DNA of 64,000 bases from an uncultured Bacteroidota bacterium. GTDB lineage: Bacteria > Bacteroidota > Bacteroidia > Flavobacteriales > Flavobacteriaceae. Below, in pieces: positions 55,116 through 63,797 of this stretch (its first letter is position 1; each line of letters begins with the position of its first letter). Location of the stretch: the NCBI GenBank assembly GCA_902517365.1, contig CABYCA010000001.1, forward strand, positions 60,348 through 124,347, in the 5' to 3' direction. Both the position numbers and the translations under genes were made by a program. Under the pieces are notes generated by a model. That model made no database searches. It saw only the letters and a list, made by a program, of their open reading frames with translations, and was not told the origin of the DNA.

Positions 55116-56037
55116 TATTAAAGTTTTTTCTCCAGGAAGTATTACAAATTTATCATGTGGATATGACATTCTTGGATTATGCCTTGAAACTCGAGGAGAT
55201 GAAATAACTGTCTCAAAGACTAGCTCCAAAGGAATTGTCATAAATACTTTTGGGGGATATAACTTGACAGATGATATAAATAAAAATGTTGCAGGTATTG
55301 CAGCTCAAGCTATGCTTAAAGAAATCAATGTTAATAATGGATTCAAAATTGAAATAAAGAAAGGGATTAAGCCTGGAAGTGGAATTGGCAGTTCTGCAGC
55401 TAGTTCAGCAGGTACAGTTTTTGCAATAAATCAACTTCTTGACTCCTATTTTACTCAAGTAGATTTGATCAGATTCTCTATGGAGGGTGAAAAATTTGTT
55501 AGTGGATCTTATCATGCAGATAATGTTGCTCCAATAATTTTAGGTGGAATTTCTCTAGTAAGATCTTTAGATGAAATTGATGTGGTAAAACTCCCTTCAC
55601 CAAAAGATCTAGAAGTAGTTATTGTTAGGCCAAATATTGAAATCAAAACTTCAGACTCAAGAAAAGTTGTAAAGAAAAAAGTCACTATTGAAAAAATGGT
55701 TAAACAATCTGCTAATTTGGGTTCCTTCATAAGTAGTTTATATACAGAAGATTTTAATCTAATGTCAAAATCAGTTATAGACGAAGTTGTTGAGCCAGAT
55801 AGGGCATTCTTAATACCAGAGTTTAAGGCAATCAAAGAAATATCTATGAAAAATGGTTGTATTGCAGTTGGAATATCAGGGTCTGGTCCATCAATTTTTT
55901 CTTTATCAAATAATCGCATTTCTTCTACTAAAATATTAGATAGTATATCAAAACATTATAAAAAATTAAATATTGATTATGATGGGTTTATATCTAAAAT
56001 TAATAGTCAAGGAATTAAAATTCTTGATTCAAAGTGA
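55108..56037 (+). CDS. thrB: Homoserine kinase
   Basis: A 309-residue GHMP kinase that phosphorylates homoserine. The ATP loop PGSGIGSSAASSAGTVFA and the substrate parts FSPGSITNLSCGYDILGLCLE and GISGSGPSIFSL are clear. The ATG at 55108 overlaps the end of thrA by 8 bp; a longer frame from 55030 only extends into thrA coding sequence in another frame and adds no family sequence. It ends in TGA sharing bases with the GTG start of thrC. Confidence 0.96.
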   Translation: MNSIKVFSPGSITNLSCGYDILGLCLETRGDEITVSKTSSKGIVINTFGGYNLTDDINKNVAGIAAQAMLKEINVNNGFKIEIKKGIKPGSGIGSSAASSAGTVFAINQLLDSYFTQVDLIRFSMEGEKFVSGSYHADNVAPIILGGISLVRSLDEIDVVKLPSPKDLEVVIVRPNIEIKTSDSRKVVKKKVTIEKMVKQSANLGSFISSLYTEDFNLMSKSVIDEVVEPDRAFLIPEFKAIKEISMKNGCIAVGISGSGPSIFSLSNNRISSTKILDSISKHYKKLNIDYDGFISKINSQGIKILDSK

Positions 56038-57338
56038 AATATGTTAGCTTAAATCATAATTCTTCTCCTACTTCATTTATGAAGGCTGTTATAAATGGAT
56101 TGGCGCCTGATAAAGGTCTTTATTATCCTCAAAAAAATGTAACTCTATCTAAAAAATTTATTGAATCAATTAAAGGTATCGATGATGTTGAGATTTGTTA
56201 TGAAATTATAAATAAATATATAGGTAATGAAATTCCAAAGTCTAAATTGATTGATATTATAGAGAAAACAATCTCATTTAAAATACCATTAAATAAAATT
56301 GATAATTCTATTTATTCACTTGAATTATTCCATGGTCCTACATTAGCATTTAAAGATATTGGTGCAAAATTTATGGCTCAATGTCTTGACTATTTTAAGA
56401 GTAGTTATAGTTCAAAAAAAATAACTGTATTAGTTGCTACATCTGGTGATACAGGTGGTGCTGTAGCAAGAGGATTTATAAACACAAAAGATATTGAGGT
56501 CTGTATTTTGTATCCTAAGGGTAAGATTAGTAGTGTGCAAGAGCAACAGATAACAACAAATGGAAGTTATGTTAAAGCAATTGAAGTTGAAGGAGATTTT
56601 GATAAATGTCAATCAATGGTAAAGAAGGCATTTAATGATGAAGAAATTAATAGGAATATTGATTTGACATCTGCAAATTCAATTAATGTTGCAAGGTGGT
56701 TACCTCAAATGTTTTATTATTTTTTAGCTTATAAAAAAATTAAAAATAAAAAAGAAATCTTGTTTTCTGTCCCAAGTGGAAACTTTGGGAACATTTGTGC
56801 TGGAATACTAAGCAAATCAATGGGACTGCCCATTGATCACTTTATTGCATCTACAAATATTAATGATACAATTCCAAGATATATAAAAGATGGTATTTTT
56901 GAACCCCACCTAACAAAAAGGACAATCTCAAATGCAATGGATGTGTCTGAACCAAGCAACTTTATTAGAATTCAAAAAATATTTAATAATGATCTACAAA
57001 AATTGAGAAAGAATATATCAGGCTTTAGTTTTAATGATAAATCAACAGAAGAAGCAATGAGATCTATGTTTAATTCACATAATTATTTATCAGACCCACA
57101 TTCTGCAATTGGATATTTAGGGCTAAAAAAATATATGTCTATGAATAAGATCAAGGACATAAATGGAATTTTTATTTCAACAGCACATAGTATAAAGTTT
57201 AAAGATGTTGTGGAGAAAGCTATAAACAGAAACATTAACTACCCTAAGGCAATTAAAGATATTATGGGTAAAGAGAAGATGTCATCATCAATTGAAAACT
57301 ACAGTGAGTTAAAAGAGCACTTATTGCAGAGAAATTAA
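56034..57338 (+). CDS. thrC: Threonine synthase
   Basis: A 434-residue PLP enzyme converting O-phosphohomoserine to threonine. The PLP lysine is Lys107 in FHGPTLAFKDIGAKFMAQ. VLVATSGDTGGAVARGF and FSVPSGNFGNICAG are the phosphate and cofactor-binding blocks. The start is a GTG at 56034 that overlaps the thrB stop (GTGA), matching the expected N-terminus KYVSLNHNSSPTSF. It completes the thrABC set, and gcvT follows 4 bp after it. Confidence 0.96.
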   Translation: MKYVSLNHNSSPTSFMKAVINGLAPDKGLYYPQKNVTLSKKFIESIKGIDDVEICYEIINKYIGNEIPKSKLIDIIEKTISFKIPLNKIDNSIYSLELFHGPTLAFKDIGAKFMAQCLDYFKSSYSSKKITVLVATSGDTGGAVARGFINTKDIEVCILYPKGKISSVQEQQITTNGSYVKAIEVEGDFDKCQSMVKKAFNDEEINRNIDLTSANSINVARWLPQMFYYFLAYKKIKNKKEILFSVPSGNFGNICAGILSKSMGLPIDHFIASTNINDTIPRYIKDGIFEPHLTKRTISNAMDVSEPSNFIRIQKIFNNDLQKLRKNISGFSFNDKSTEEAMRSMFNSHNYLSDPHSAIGYLGLKKYMSMNKIKDINGIFISTAHSIKFKDVVEKAINRNINYPKAIKDIMGKEKMSSSIENYSELKEHLLQRN

Positions 57339-57342
57339 ATCA

Positions 57343-58419
57343 ATGAAAAAGACTATTCTTTTTGATAGACATAAAGAATTAAATGCAAAAATTGTTGATT
57401 TTGCAGGATACATGATGCCAATTAGTTATTCATCAGTAAATGAGGAGCATATTCATGTGAGAAATAGTTTAGGAATATTTGATGTTTCACACATGGGCGA
57501 GTTTGAAATTTCAGGGTTGAATTCATCTGAATTTATTCAAAGGCTATGCTCGAATGACATATCAAATATTAAGGTTGGGAGAGCTCAATATAATTGTATG
57601 ATTAATGAATCCGGAGGAATAATAGATGATTTGATTGTATATAGGTTAGAAACTAACAAATATCTTTTAGTAGTAAATGCATCGAACATATCAAAGGACT
57701 GGGAATGGATAGTGGATAAAAATGATAAGTTTAATTGTTTAATATCGAACTTATCTGATGATATTTCACTTCTTGCAATCCAAGGTCCTAAGGCAGAATC
57801 ATTTTGTCAAAATTTCACTAGCGTGAATTTATCATTACTAAAAAATTATTCATTCATGAATGGAGATTTTGCTGGATGTGAAAATATTTTTATTTCTAAA
57901 ACTGGATATACAGGTTCTGGTGGTTATGAGATATATATCCCGAATAATAAAGTTTTAAAAATTTGGGATAGTTTATTTTCAAATAAAGAATATGACTTAA
58001 AACCTATTGGACTTGCTGCAAGAGATACCCTAAGAATTGAAATGGGTTATTGCTTGTATGGTAATGATATTGATGAGAAAACTTCTCCATTAGAAGCTAA
58101 TTTAAAATGGATAACAAAGGTCAAAACAAATTTTATTGGAAGTAATATCATCGAGGCAGAAATTCAGAGAGGAGTAAAAAAAAAGCTAGTTGGTTTTAAA
58201 TTACTTGAAAAGTCTATTCCTAGAAATGGATATGAAATTTATAGTCTAGAAAAAAAAATAATTGGCAAAGTAACGTCAGGGACATTTTCTCCAATTCTAA
58301 AAATTGGACTTGGCTTAGCGTATATTAATAATAAGTTTTTGGAAGAAGAGATTATTTACATAAAAATAAGAGAAAAGTTTATTGAGGCTGAGATAGTTAA
58401 ACCTCCATTTATTCAATAA
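57343..58419 (+). CDS. gcvT: Aminomethyltransferase (glycine cleavage T protein)
   Basis: A 358-residue GcvT, which takes the aminomethyl group from GcvH and passes methylene to tetrahydrofolate. Marks are FAGYMMPISYSSVNEEHIHVRNSLGIFDVSHMGEFEISG, SKTGYTGSGGYEIYI, GLAARDTLRIEMGYCLYGNDI and the C-terminal GKVTSGTFSPIL. It is co-directional with thrC; threonine and glycine metabolism are linked, but gcvH and gcvP are not in view. The gene contains a 9-A tract that is in frame. Confidence 0.96.
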   Translation: MKKTILFDRHKELNAKIVDFAGYMMPISYSSVNEEHIHVRNSLGIFDVSHMGEFEISGLNSSEFIQRLCSNDISNIKVGRAQYNCMINESGGIIDDLIVYRLETNKYLLVVNASNISKDWEWIVDKNDKFNCLISNLSDDISLLAIQGPKAESFCQNFTSVNLSLLKNYSFMNGDFAGCENIFISKTGYTGSGGYEIYIPNNKVLKIWDSLFSNKEYDLKPIGLAARDTLRIEMGYCLYGNDIDEKTSPLEANLKWITKVKTNFIGSNIIEAEIQRGVKKKLVGFKLLEKSIPRNGYEIYSLEKKIIGKVTSGTFSPILKIGLGLAYINNKFLEEEIIYIKIREKFIEAEIVKPPFIQ

Positions 58420-58420
58420 T

Positions 58421-59137
58421 ATGGGAAGAGCATTTGAATTTAGAAAAGCAAGAAAAATGAAGAGATGGTCTAATATGTCTAAGACCTTTACAAGAATTGG
58501 CAGAGAGATAATTATCGCAGTTAAAGATTCAGGAGCAGACCCTTCTTCAAACTCAAGGTTAAGAGCTATAATTCAAAATGCTAAGGCAGTAAATATGCCT
58601 AAAGATAATATTGAAAGAGCAATAAAAAAGGCTTCTGAAAAAAGCTCTGAAAATTTTAAAGAAGTACTTTTAGAAGGATATGCACCTCATGGTATAGCTA
58701 TTCTAGTTGAGGCTGCTACAGATAATAATAACAGAACTGTTGCTAATATCAGAAGTTATTTTAATAAATGTGATGGAAACCTAGCAACTTCAGGATCAGT
58801 TGATTTTTTATTTCATCACTTGTGTTTCTTCCAAATAAAATATAAAGGTATTGATATTGAAGAGCTTGAGCTTGAGCTCATAGATTTTGGTGTTATAGAA
58901 TTGAGTAAATTAGAAAATGAGATCAGTGTTTCAGCTAGGTTTGAAGATTTTGGATCAATTCAAAAAGAATTAGAGAGGAGAAAAATTGAGATTTCTTCAA
59001 TTGAGTTTGAAAGAGAAGCAAAAATTAACAAGACTTTACCTGAAGATGAAAGATTAAAGGTAGAGAGACTTATAAATATGATTGATGAAGATGAAGATGT
59101 TCAAAATGTCTATCACGACATGAAGACTATTGATTAA
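58421..59137 (+). CDS. YebC/PmpR family protein (TACO1-like)
   Basis: A 238-residue YebC family protein starting MGRAFEFRKARKMKRWSNMSKTFTRIGREI, with NMPKDNIERAIKKA and YAPHGIAILVEAATDNNNRTVANIRSYF, all diagnostic. Members were described as transcription factors; more recent work points to a role in translation of difficult (for example proline-rich) sequences. It is the last gene of the clpC-to-yebC run. Its stop interlocks with that of the opposite acyltransferase gene in a TTAA. Confidence 0.95.
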   Translation: MGRAFEFRKARKMKRWSNMSKTFTRIGREIIIAVKDSGADPSSNSRLRAIIQNAKAVNMPKDNIERAIKKASEKSSENFKEVLLEGYAPHGIAILVEAATDNNNRTVANIRSYFNKCDGNLATSGSVDFLFHHLCFFQIKYKGIDIEELELELIDFGVIELSKLENEISVSARFEDFGSIQKELERRKIEISSIEFEREAKINKTLPEDERLKVERLINMIDEDEDVQNVYHDMKTID

Positions 59138-59667
59138 GGTCTATTTCTTGAAATGACATTACTAACTTTTTTTTCAAGCTCAATAAAATCTTTATTTATA
59201 TCTCCTGTGGGGTAAAATTTTTTATTAATTACAACCTCTTTTTTCATATAGTCAAATGAAACCATAAGAATAGGTAGATCTGCGTTTAACGCAATGTAAT
59301 AGAAGCCAGATTTCCACTTTTTAACTTGTTTTCTAGTGCCCTCTGGAGCTATTGCAAGGATTTCAATTTCATTTTTATCAAATAACTCAACAATTGTATC
59401 AACAATATTCGAATTTTTCCCTCTATCAACTGGAATTCCTCCAAGATATTTAAAGAATAAAGATGTAATTGGATTGAATAGCGCTTTTTTTCCAATAAAT
59501 TTAATTTTCAAACCTAAGTATGTTCTTATTAGAACTGCAATAACTAAGTCAAAATAACTTGAATGAGGAACTACAGCAATAACATACTTCTCATTAATAG
59601 GTAATGAACCTTTAACTTTCCAACAAATTATTTTTTTTAAAATAAATTTTGATAAAACTCTAATCAT
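59134..59667 (-). CDS. PlsC-like 1-acyl-glycerol-3-phosphate acyltransferase family protein
   Basis: A 177-residue membrane-associated acyltransferase. The catalytic HX4D is His35-Asp40 in VPHSSYFDLVIA. It is followed by FIGKKALFNP, GGIPVDRGKN and the phosphate-binding APEGTRKQVKKWKSGFYYIA. It is shorter than typical PlsC, closer to small lysophospholipid or ornithine-lipid type acyltransferases. The start overlaps the end of kdsB by 8 bp, suggesting joint expression with lipopolysaccharide precursor synthesis. Confidence 0.9.
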   Translation of the reverse strand: MIRVLSKFILKKIICWKVKGSLPINEKYVIAVVPHSSYFDLVIAVLIRTYLGLKIKFIGKKALFNPITSLFFKYLGGIPVDRGKNSNIVDTIVELFDKNEIEILAIAPEGTRKQVKKWKSGFYYIALNADLPILMVSFDYMKKEVVINKKFYPTGDINKDFIELEKKVSNVISRNRP

Positions 59668-60382
59668 CTGATGACATATATTTTTCAGCTTCTAAAAGAT
59701 CTTCTGGTGTATCTATAGATTTTCCATGAAAGTCAGTATTTATCATTCTAATTTTTTTTGAGTTCTCAACTATTCTAATACCTTCAAGGTTTTCAATAAT
59801 TTCAAGATTAGACCTTTCTAATTTAGAAAATTCAATTAATGAATTTTTTAAAAATCCATAGACACCAACATGGCGATTGTAATCATTGATTTTTTTTGAT
59901 CCATAAGGAATAGGTAATCTTGAAAAATATATAGCATCAGAATTTTTATCGACTATTACTTTTACATTATTAGGATTATTAATTTCATTAAAGGATTTAA
60001 ATTTTGTCATAAGTGAAGCTATTTTGACACTTGAGTCATCAAATTCTTTAATGAGTTCTCTTAATCCAATTTTATTGATAAATGGTTCATCACCTTGAAG
60101 GTTAACAATAATTTTGCAGTCTATATCAATAGCTGCCTCAGCTATTCTATCTGTACCTGATTGATGATTATTTAAAGATTTGAATGTTTTTCCTCCAACT
60201 GATTCAATTAGTTTAAGAATCTCATCATTTCCACTTACTACATAAACATCATCAAAAAGATCAGAATCTATTGCAGCGTTAAAGGTCTTAACAATAATGG
60301 GTACTCCATCAATTTCCTTAATTAATTTATTAGGAAACCTTTTAGATTCAAGTCTTGCAGGAATTAAGGCTATAGTTTTCAT
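59660..60382 (-). CDS. kdsB: 3-deoxy-manno-octulosonate cytidylyltransferase
   Basis: A 240-residue KdsB, which activates KDO as CMP-KDO for the lipopolysaccharide core. The N-terminal nucleotide loop IALIPARLESKRFPNKLI, FNAAIDSDLFDDVYV, HQSGTDRIAEAA and VNLQGDEPFI are diagnostic, as is HVGVYGFLKNSLIEF. Length is normal. It fits with LptD elsewhere in the window as evidence for a KDO-containing LPS. Confidence 0.97.
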   Translation of the reverse strand: MKTIALIPARLESKRFPNKLIKEIDGVPIIVKTFNAAIDSDLFDDVYVVSGNDEILKLIESVGGKTFKSLNNHQSGTDRIAEAAIDIDCKIIVNLQGDEPFINKIGLRELIKEFDDSSVKIASLMTKFKSFNEINNPNNVKVIVDKNSDAIYFSRLPIPYGSKKINDYNRHVGVYGFLKNSLIEFSKLERSNLEIIENLEGIRIVENSKKIRMINTDFHGKSIDTPEDLLEAEKYMSSDD

Positions 60383-60417
60383 ATATAAATATTTTTCTAA
60401 TATAATTCATTTATATA

Positions 60418-60450
60418 TTGTATAACGAAAAAAAAAAAATTGTAGATTTG
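60418..60450 (+). promoter_or_regulatory. Bacteroidota-type promoter with an A12 spacer tract
   Basis: A TTG (60418-60420) lies 22 bp upstream of TAGATTTG (60443-60450), matching TAnnTTTG. The spacer carries a run of twelve A residues (60428-60439). Predicted start of transcription is near 60455, about 18 nt before the ATG at 60473. Changes in the A-tract length would alter promoter spacing. Confidence 0.5.
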
Positions 60451-60472
60451 TTTAAATCAAAAAATACCAATA

Positions 60473-61129
60473 ATGAATAAAAAACGTGCATTAGAATTAT
60501 TTTTATGGGTTCTTTCTATTTTTTTCGCTTCACAAATATACAGTTCTATTAATGGACCTATAAAATTTAATCAAGTTAAAAACGATAGGTATTCACAGGT
60601 AATTGACAGACTAAAAGATATAAGGTCTGCTCAAATTGCTCATAAAGATGTTAATGGCTTTTATGCAAATAATTTTGATAGTTTAGTTAGCTTTATTGAT
60701 AATGGTATTTTTACAGTAATTGAGAAGAGGGATTCATCCTATTTAGAATACAACAGAACCTACAGGATTGATATGTTAAAAGAAGTAGAGATTGTTGATA
60801 CTTTAGGATTTGTCTTAGTTAAAGATTCTTTATTTGGTGATAACGAATCATACAAAATGATGGCTAAAGTCCCAATTGAAGGTACTGACTCAGAATTTTC
60901 AATAAAAGCTGATATAATTGATAAAAATGGATACCAGGTACCTGTTTTTGAGGTTAAAGTGAAAAAAGATATTGTTCTTTTTGACCAAAATAAAGATTTA
61001 CTTGATCAAGAAAATAAAGTCATCTCCGTAGATGGAGTTAATGGATCTGAAATTATCCTAGGATCAATGAGTGACGTAAGCACAAGCGGAAATTGGCCTA
61101 CAATTTTTGATGCAAAAAATAAAAATTAA
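60473..61129 (+). CDS. Single-span membrane protein of unknown function upstream of the DUF3822 gene
   Basis: A 218-residue protein with one N-terminal membrane helix (ALELFLWVLSIFFASQIYSSI) and an exported domain. The part just after the helix (RYSQVIDRLKDIRSAQIAHKDVNGFYANNFDSLVSFI) resembles the start of pseudopilin-like proteins without a type IV prepilin cleavage site. I recall similar proteins next to DUF3822 genes in other flavobacteria, but the function is unknown. The end overlaps the DUF3822 gene by 20 bp. Confidence 0.75.
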   Translation: MNKKRALELFLWVLSIFFASQIYSSINGPIKFNQVKNDRYSQVIDRLKDIRSAQIAHKDVNGFYANNFDSLVSFIDNGIFTVIEKRDSSYLEYNRTYRIDMLKEVEIVDTLGFVLVKDSLFGDNESYKMMAKVPIEGTDSEFSIKADIIDKNGYQVPVFEVKVKKDIVLFDQNKDLLDQENKVISVDGVNGSEIILGSMSDVSTSGNWPTIFDAKNKN

Positions 61130-61859
61130 GATTAGTAAAGCATCCATTTATCAATTTAGATCATTCTTTCATTTTTACTCTTTAAATGAAAGTATTTCAT
61201 CATCATACACTGACAAAGCTAAATTGTCTGAAATTTCTAGTATCATGGAAAATACACCTTTAGACTATCTAAATGTTATTCATTTTAATACAGCTCCATC
61301 AATAATTCCAATAAAACTTTACGATAAAAATTTTAAGGGTAAGTATTTAGAAACTAATACAGTCTCTATTAACACTATTGACGAGGATATATCTGCTGAT
61401 CAAAAAATTGCTGTTGTCTACTCAAAAAACAAAGACTTATCACAGATTTTAGGTATTGATAATCAAACAATTACCCATGTAAATCATTTCACTCAGTTAT
61501 ATGACTATTTAATTAGAACCATTAATAACTCTTATGGATTATCATTTTTTATAAAAATAAGTAGTGGATCTTTTGAAATAATGATATTTAATAAAAATGA
61601 GTTTCTATTTTTTAACAACTTTAATATAGTTGATGAGAATGAGTTCCTGTATTATACTTTCTTTGTCCTGAAAAACTTCCAAAGTTCAATTAAAAAAGAT
61701 AAAATTATATTTCTAGGTAAACATGAAATCTTTGATAAATATTATAATCTAGCATCCAAATATTCAAGAATTGACTTTATTGAGGATGATACTCATTCGA
61801 TATTAAATTTTAAAGAACATTTTTTTTCAGTAATAAATGCGAATAATATCAGGAACTAA
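61110..61859 (+). CDS. DUF3822 family protein
   Basis: A 249-residue protein of DUF3822, a Bacteroidota-restricted family with an actin/hexokinase-like fold but no known activity. Features are SIYQFRSFFHFYSLNESIS near the start, the central VVYSKNKDLSQIL and the late EFLYYTFFVLKNF segment. The frame also allows a TTG one codon earlier (61107), but the ATG at 61110 is preferred. It overlaps the upstream membrane-protein gene by 20 bp and rsmD by 23 bp, so the three are translated from one message. Confidence 0.85.
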   Translation: MQKIKIKISKASIYQFRSFFHFYSLNESISSSYTDKAKLSEISSIMENTPLDYLNVIHFNTAPSIIPIKLYDKNFKGKYLETNTVSINTIDEDISADQKIAVVYSKNKDLSQILGIDNQTITHVNHFTQLYDYLIRTINNSYGLSFFIKISSGSFEIMIFNKNEFLFFNNFNIVDENEFLYYTFFVLKNFQSSIKKDKIIFLGKHEIFDKYYNLASKYSRIDFIEDDTHSILNFKEHFFSVINANNIRN

Positions 61860-62382
61860 AAAAAGTATATTAATTAGGGCTCCTAAAGATCTTCCGAGTA
61901 GACCTACTACTGATAAAGTAAAAGAATCTCTTTTTAATATATTATCAAATAAGTTTGTGATTGATGAGCTTAAAGTTTTAGACTTATTTGCAGGGACAGG
62001 AAACATATCATATGAATTTTCTTCAAGAGGATGTAAAAAAATATTTTCAGTTGATAATAACTTTAAGTGTATAAAGTTTATTAGAGATACTGCAATAAAA
62101 CATGGATTTGATATTGTCACTAGGAAGGATGATTGTAAAGACTTTTTATTAAATACTAATGAAAATTTTGATATTATTTTTTTGGATCCACCTTATACTT
62201 TTTTAATAGATCAATACCTGGATTTAATAAGTATTGTTAAGGAGAAAGATCTTCTATTTGAAAATGGAGAAATAATTATTGAACATAGTTCAAATATTTC
62301 TTTAGTAGGTGAAAATAATAATATTGATGAAAGGAAATACGGAAGTTCTATATTAAGCTTTATAAAAAAAGCAAGCCTATAA
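61837..62382 (+). CDS. rsmD: 16S rRNA (guanine-966-N2)-methyltransferase RsmD
   Basis: A 181-residue Rossmann-fold methyltransferase modifying G966 of 16S rRNA. The opening MRIISGTKKSILIRAP and RPTTDKVKESLFNIL are typical, followed by the SAM motif LDLFAGTGNISYEFSSRG and the catalytic FLDPPY. The final codons (FIKKASL and stop) are antisense to the 3' end of RNase P RNA. The start overlaps the DUF3822 gene by 23 bp. Confidence 0.95.
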   Translation: MRIISGTKKSILIRAPKDLPSRPTTDKVKESLFNILSNKFVIDELKVLDLFAGTGNISYEFSSRGCKKIFSVDNNFKCIKFIRDTAIKHGFDIVTRKDDCKDFLLNTNENFDIIFLDPPYTFLIDQYLDLISIVKEKDLLFENGEIIIEHSSNISLVGENNNIDERKYGSSILSFIKKASL

Positions 62383-62651
62383 GCCGGATTCTGTCTAGTC
62401 TTATCATTTATCTAGATGTAATATTACTATTACACTGAAACCGCCTACCCTTCTACATAAAACGAGCAGTTTTAAATTGTAGATATACTTGGCGTTTCAC
62501 CATGTAGAGTTTACAAGATTCCACTACAGCATTACCTGTACATACTTTCTGTTGCACTATTCCTATCCATTACAGATGACGGGTGTTACCCGCTACATTG
62601 CTCTTTGGTGTCCGGACTTTCCTCTGAATAATCAGCGATAAGAAGGCTTGC
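62371..62651 (-). ncRNA. rnpB: RNase P RNA, bacterial class A
   Basis: The minus strand carries the ribozyme that processes tRNA 5' ends. The conserved blocks are GAGGAAAGTCCGGACACC (62607-62624), GTGCAACAGAAAG, GTAAACTC with GGTGAAACGCC, AGGGTAGGCGGTTTCAGTGT and the 3' ACAGAATCCGGCTTAT (62379-62394). The ends pair as stem P1: GCAAGCC (62645-62651) with GGCTTGC (62371-62377). Seven U residues (from 62370 downward) follow P1 and probably end transcription. At roughly 280 nt it is compact. The 3' end overlaps the rsmD 3' end by 12 bp. Confidence 0.95.
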
Positions 62652-62655
62652 ATAG

Positions 62656-62663
62656 CAAATATA
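62656..62663 (-). promoter_or_regulatory. -7 promoter element of rnpB
   Basis: TATATTTG on the minus strand matches TAnnTTTG and ends 4 bp before the start of P1, so transcription would begin at or just upstream of the first paired base. No good -33 TTTG is seen at the normal spacing. Confidence 0.55.
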
Positions 62664-62700
62664 AGATTTGTTGATAATTTTATTAAAAAAAATATGTCAA

Positions 62701-62733
62701 TTGATAATTAAATTTCCTCAATCTTTATATTTG
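62701..62733 (+). promoter_or_regulatory. Promoter of dnaX, predicted to give a leaderless message
   Basis: TTG (62701-62703) lies 22 bp upstream of TATATTTG (62726-62733). The dnaX ATG is at 62739, only 5 bp after the -7 element. In Bacteroidota the start of transcription lies a few bases after this element, so the mRNA would begin at or next to the ATG. Confidence 0.5.
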
Positions 62734-62738
62734 TTTAA

Positions 62739-63797
62739 ATGATTAATTCAATTTCATCAGCTACAGAATATAGGCCTAAAAACTTTAATGATATGATAGG
62801 TCAAGATGCTATTGTAAAGACATTAAATAACGCAATAAAAAATGATAATATCCCTCAAGCTTTACTTTTTTGCGGGCCTAGAGGAGTTGGTAAAACATCG
62901 TGTGCTAGAATTCTTGCAAAGACAATAAACAATTTAGAGGATGATTTTGAGTATAATATTTTTGAATTAGATGCTGCTTCAAATAATTCAGTAGAAGATA
63001 TAAGGAATATAACCGATCAAATTAGAATTCCTCCACAGACTGGACGATACAAAGTCTATATAATAGATGAAGTTCATATGCTTTCTAATCAAGCATTTAA
63101 TGCATTTCTTAAATCTTTAGAGGAACCACCTCAACATGTTGTTTTTATTCTTGCAACTACAGAAAAAAATAAAATTTTACCAACGATTTTATCAAGATGT
63201 CAAATATATGATTTTAGAAAAGTTGATAATGAATCTATTATAAAACTATTAACAAAAATATGTAAAGAGAAAAAGGTTAAACATGAAGATGGTTCCCTTT
63301 CATTAATTGCTGAAAGATCTGATGGATCAATTAGAGATTCTTTATCAATTTTTGATAGACTGGTTAGTTTCACTGATTCAGATCTTACTATTAGTGAAGT
63401 AACATCAAATCTAAATGTCCTAGATTTTAATACATATTTCAAGATATCTGAGTTAATTAATAAGAAAGATATTCCAGGAATTCTTAATTTATATAATGAT
63501 ATATATGTAAAAGGATTTGATGATTTAAATTTTTTAAATGGACTATCAAAGCATTTAAGAGAGTTACTTATCTACAGCCTAAATTCATCTGATAAACTTT
63601 CAGATTACAAAAACGAGTTAAGTAAAAGATATTTAGACCATTCGAAAGATATATCAAATAACGATCTAATATCAATGATAGAAATTATTAATGACACTTT
63701 AATCAATTATCAGAAAGTTAACGACAAAAGAATACATCTTGAACTCTGTTTAATGAAATTAGCATCTTTAGATAGCATTAAAAAAAAAAGTCTTTAA
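62739..63797 (+). CDS. dnaX: DNA polymerase III gamma/tau subunit, gamma-like zero-frame product
   Basis: A 352-residue clamp-loader ATPase. Walker A GPRGVGKTSC is at 46-55, ELDAASNNSVEDIRN at 76-90, Walker B/DEVH IIDEVHML at 108-115, sensor 1 LATTEKNK and the SRC motif at 152-154. The zinc-finger cysteines normally found between Walker A and ELDAAS are missing (only KTINNLEDDFEYNIF), a loss I recall from other flavobacterial DnaX. The frame ends at TAA 63795-63797, two codons after an A10 run (63780-63789), leaving only domains I-III. The -1 frame continues open, so full tau probably requires slippage or the tract length is wrong in this sequence. Confidence 0.93.
   Translation: MINSISSATEYRPKNFNDMIGQDAIVKTLNNAIKNDNIPQALLFCGPRGVGKTSCARILAKTINNLEDDFEYNIFELDAASNNSVEDIRNITDQIRIPPQTGRYKVYIIDEVHMLSNQAFNAFLKSLEEPPQHVVFILATTEKNKILPTILSRCQIYDFRKVDNESIIKLLTKICKEKKVKHEDGSLSLIAERSDGSIRDSLSIFDRLVSFTDSDLTISEVTSNLNVLDFNTYFKISELINKKDIPGILNLYNDIYVKGFDDLNFLNGLSKHLRELLIYSLNSSDKLSDYKNELSKRYLDHSKDISNNDLISMIEIINDTLINYQKVNDKRIHLELCLMKLASLDSIKKKSL

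Noticed and set aside
54584..55241. Minus-strand open frames inside thrA/thrB
   Set aside because: They lie fully within confidently identified genes and have no recognisable sequence features.
58172..58184. A9 tract in gcvT as a recoding site
   Set aside because: The frame is continuous through the tract and yields a full-length GcvT, so nothing indicates slippage.
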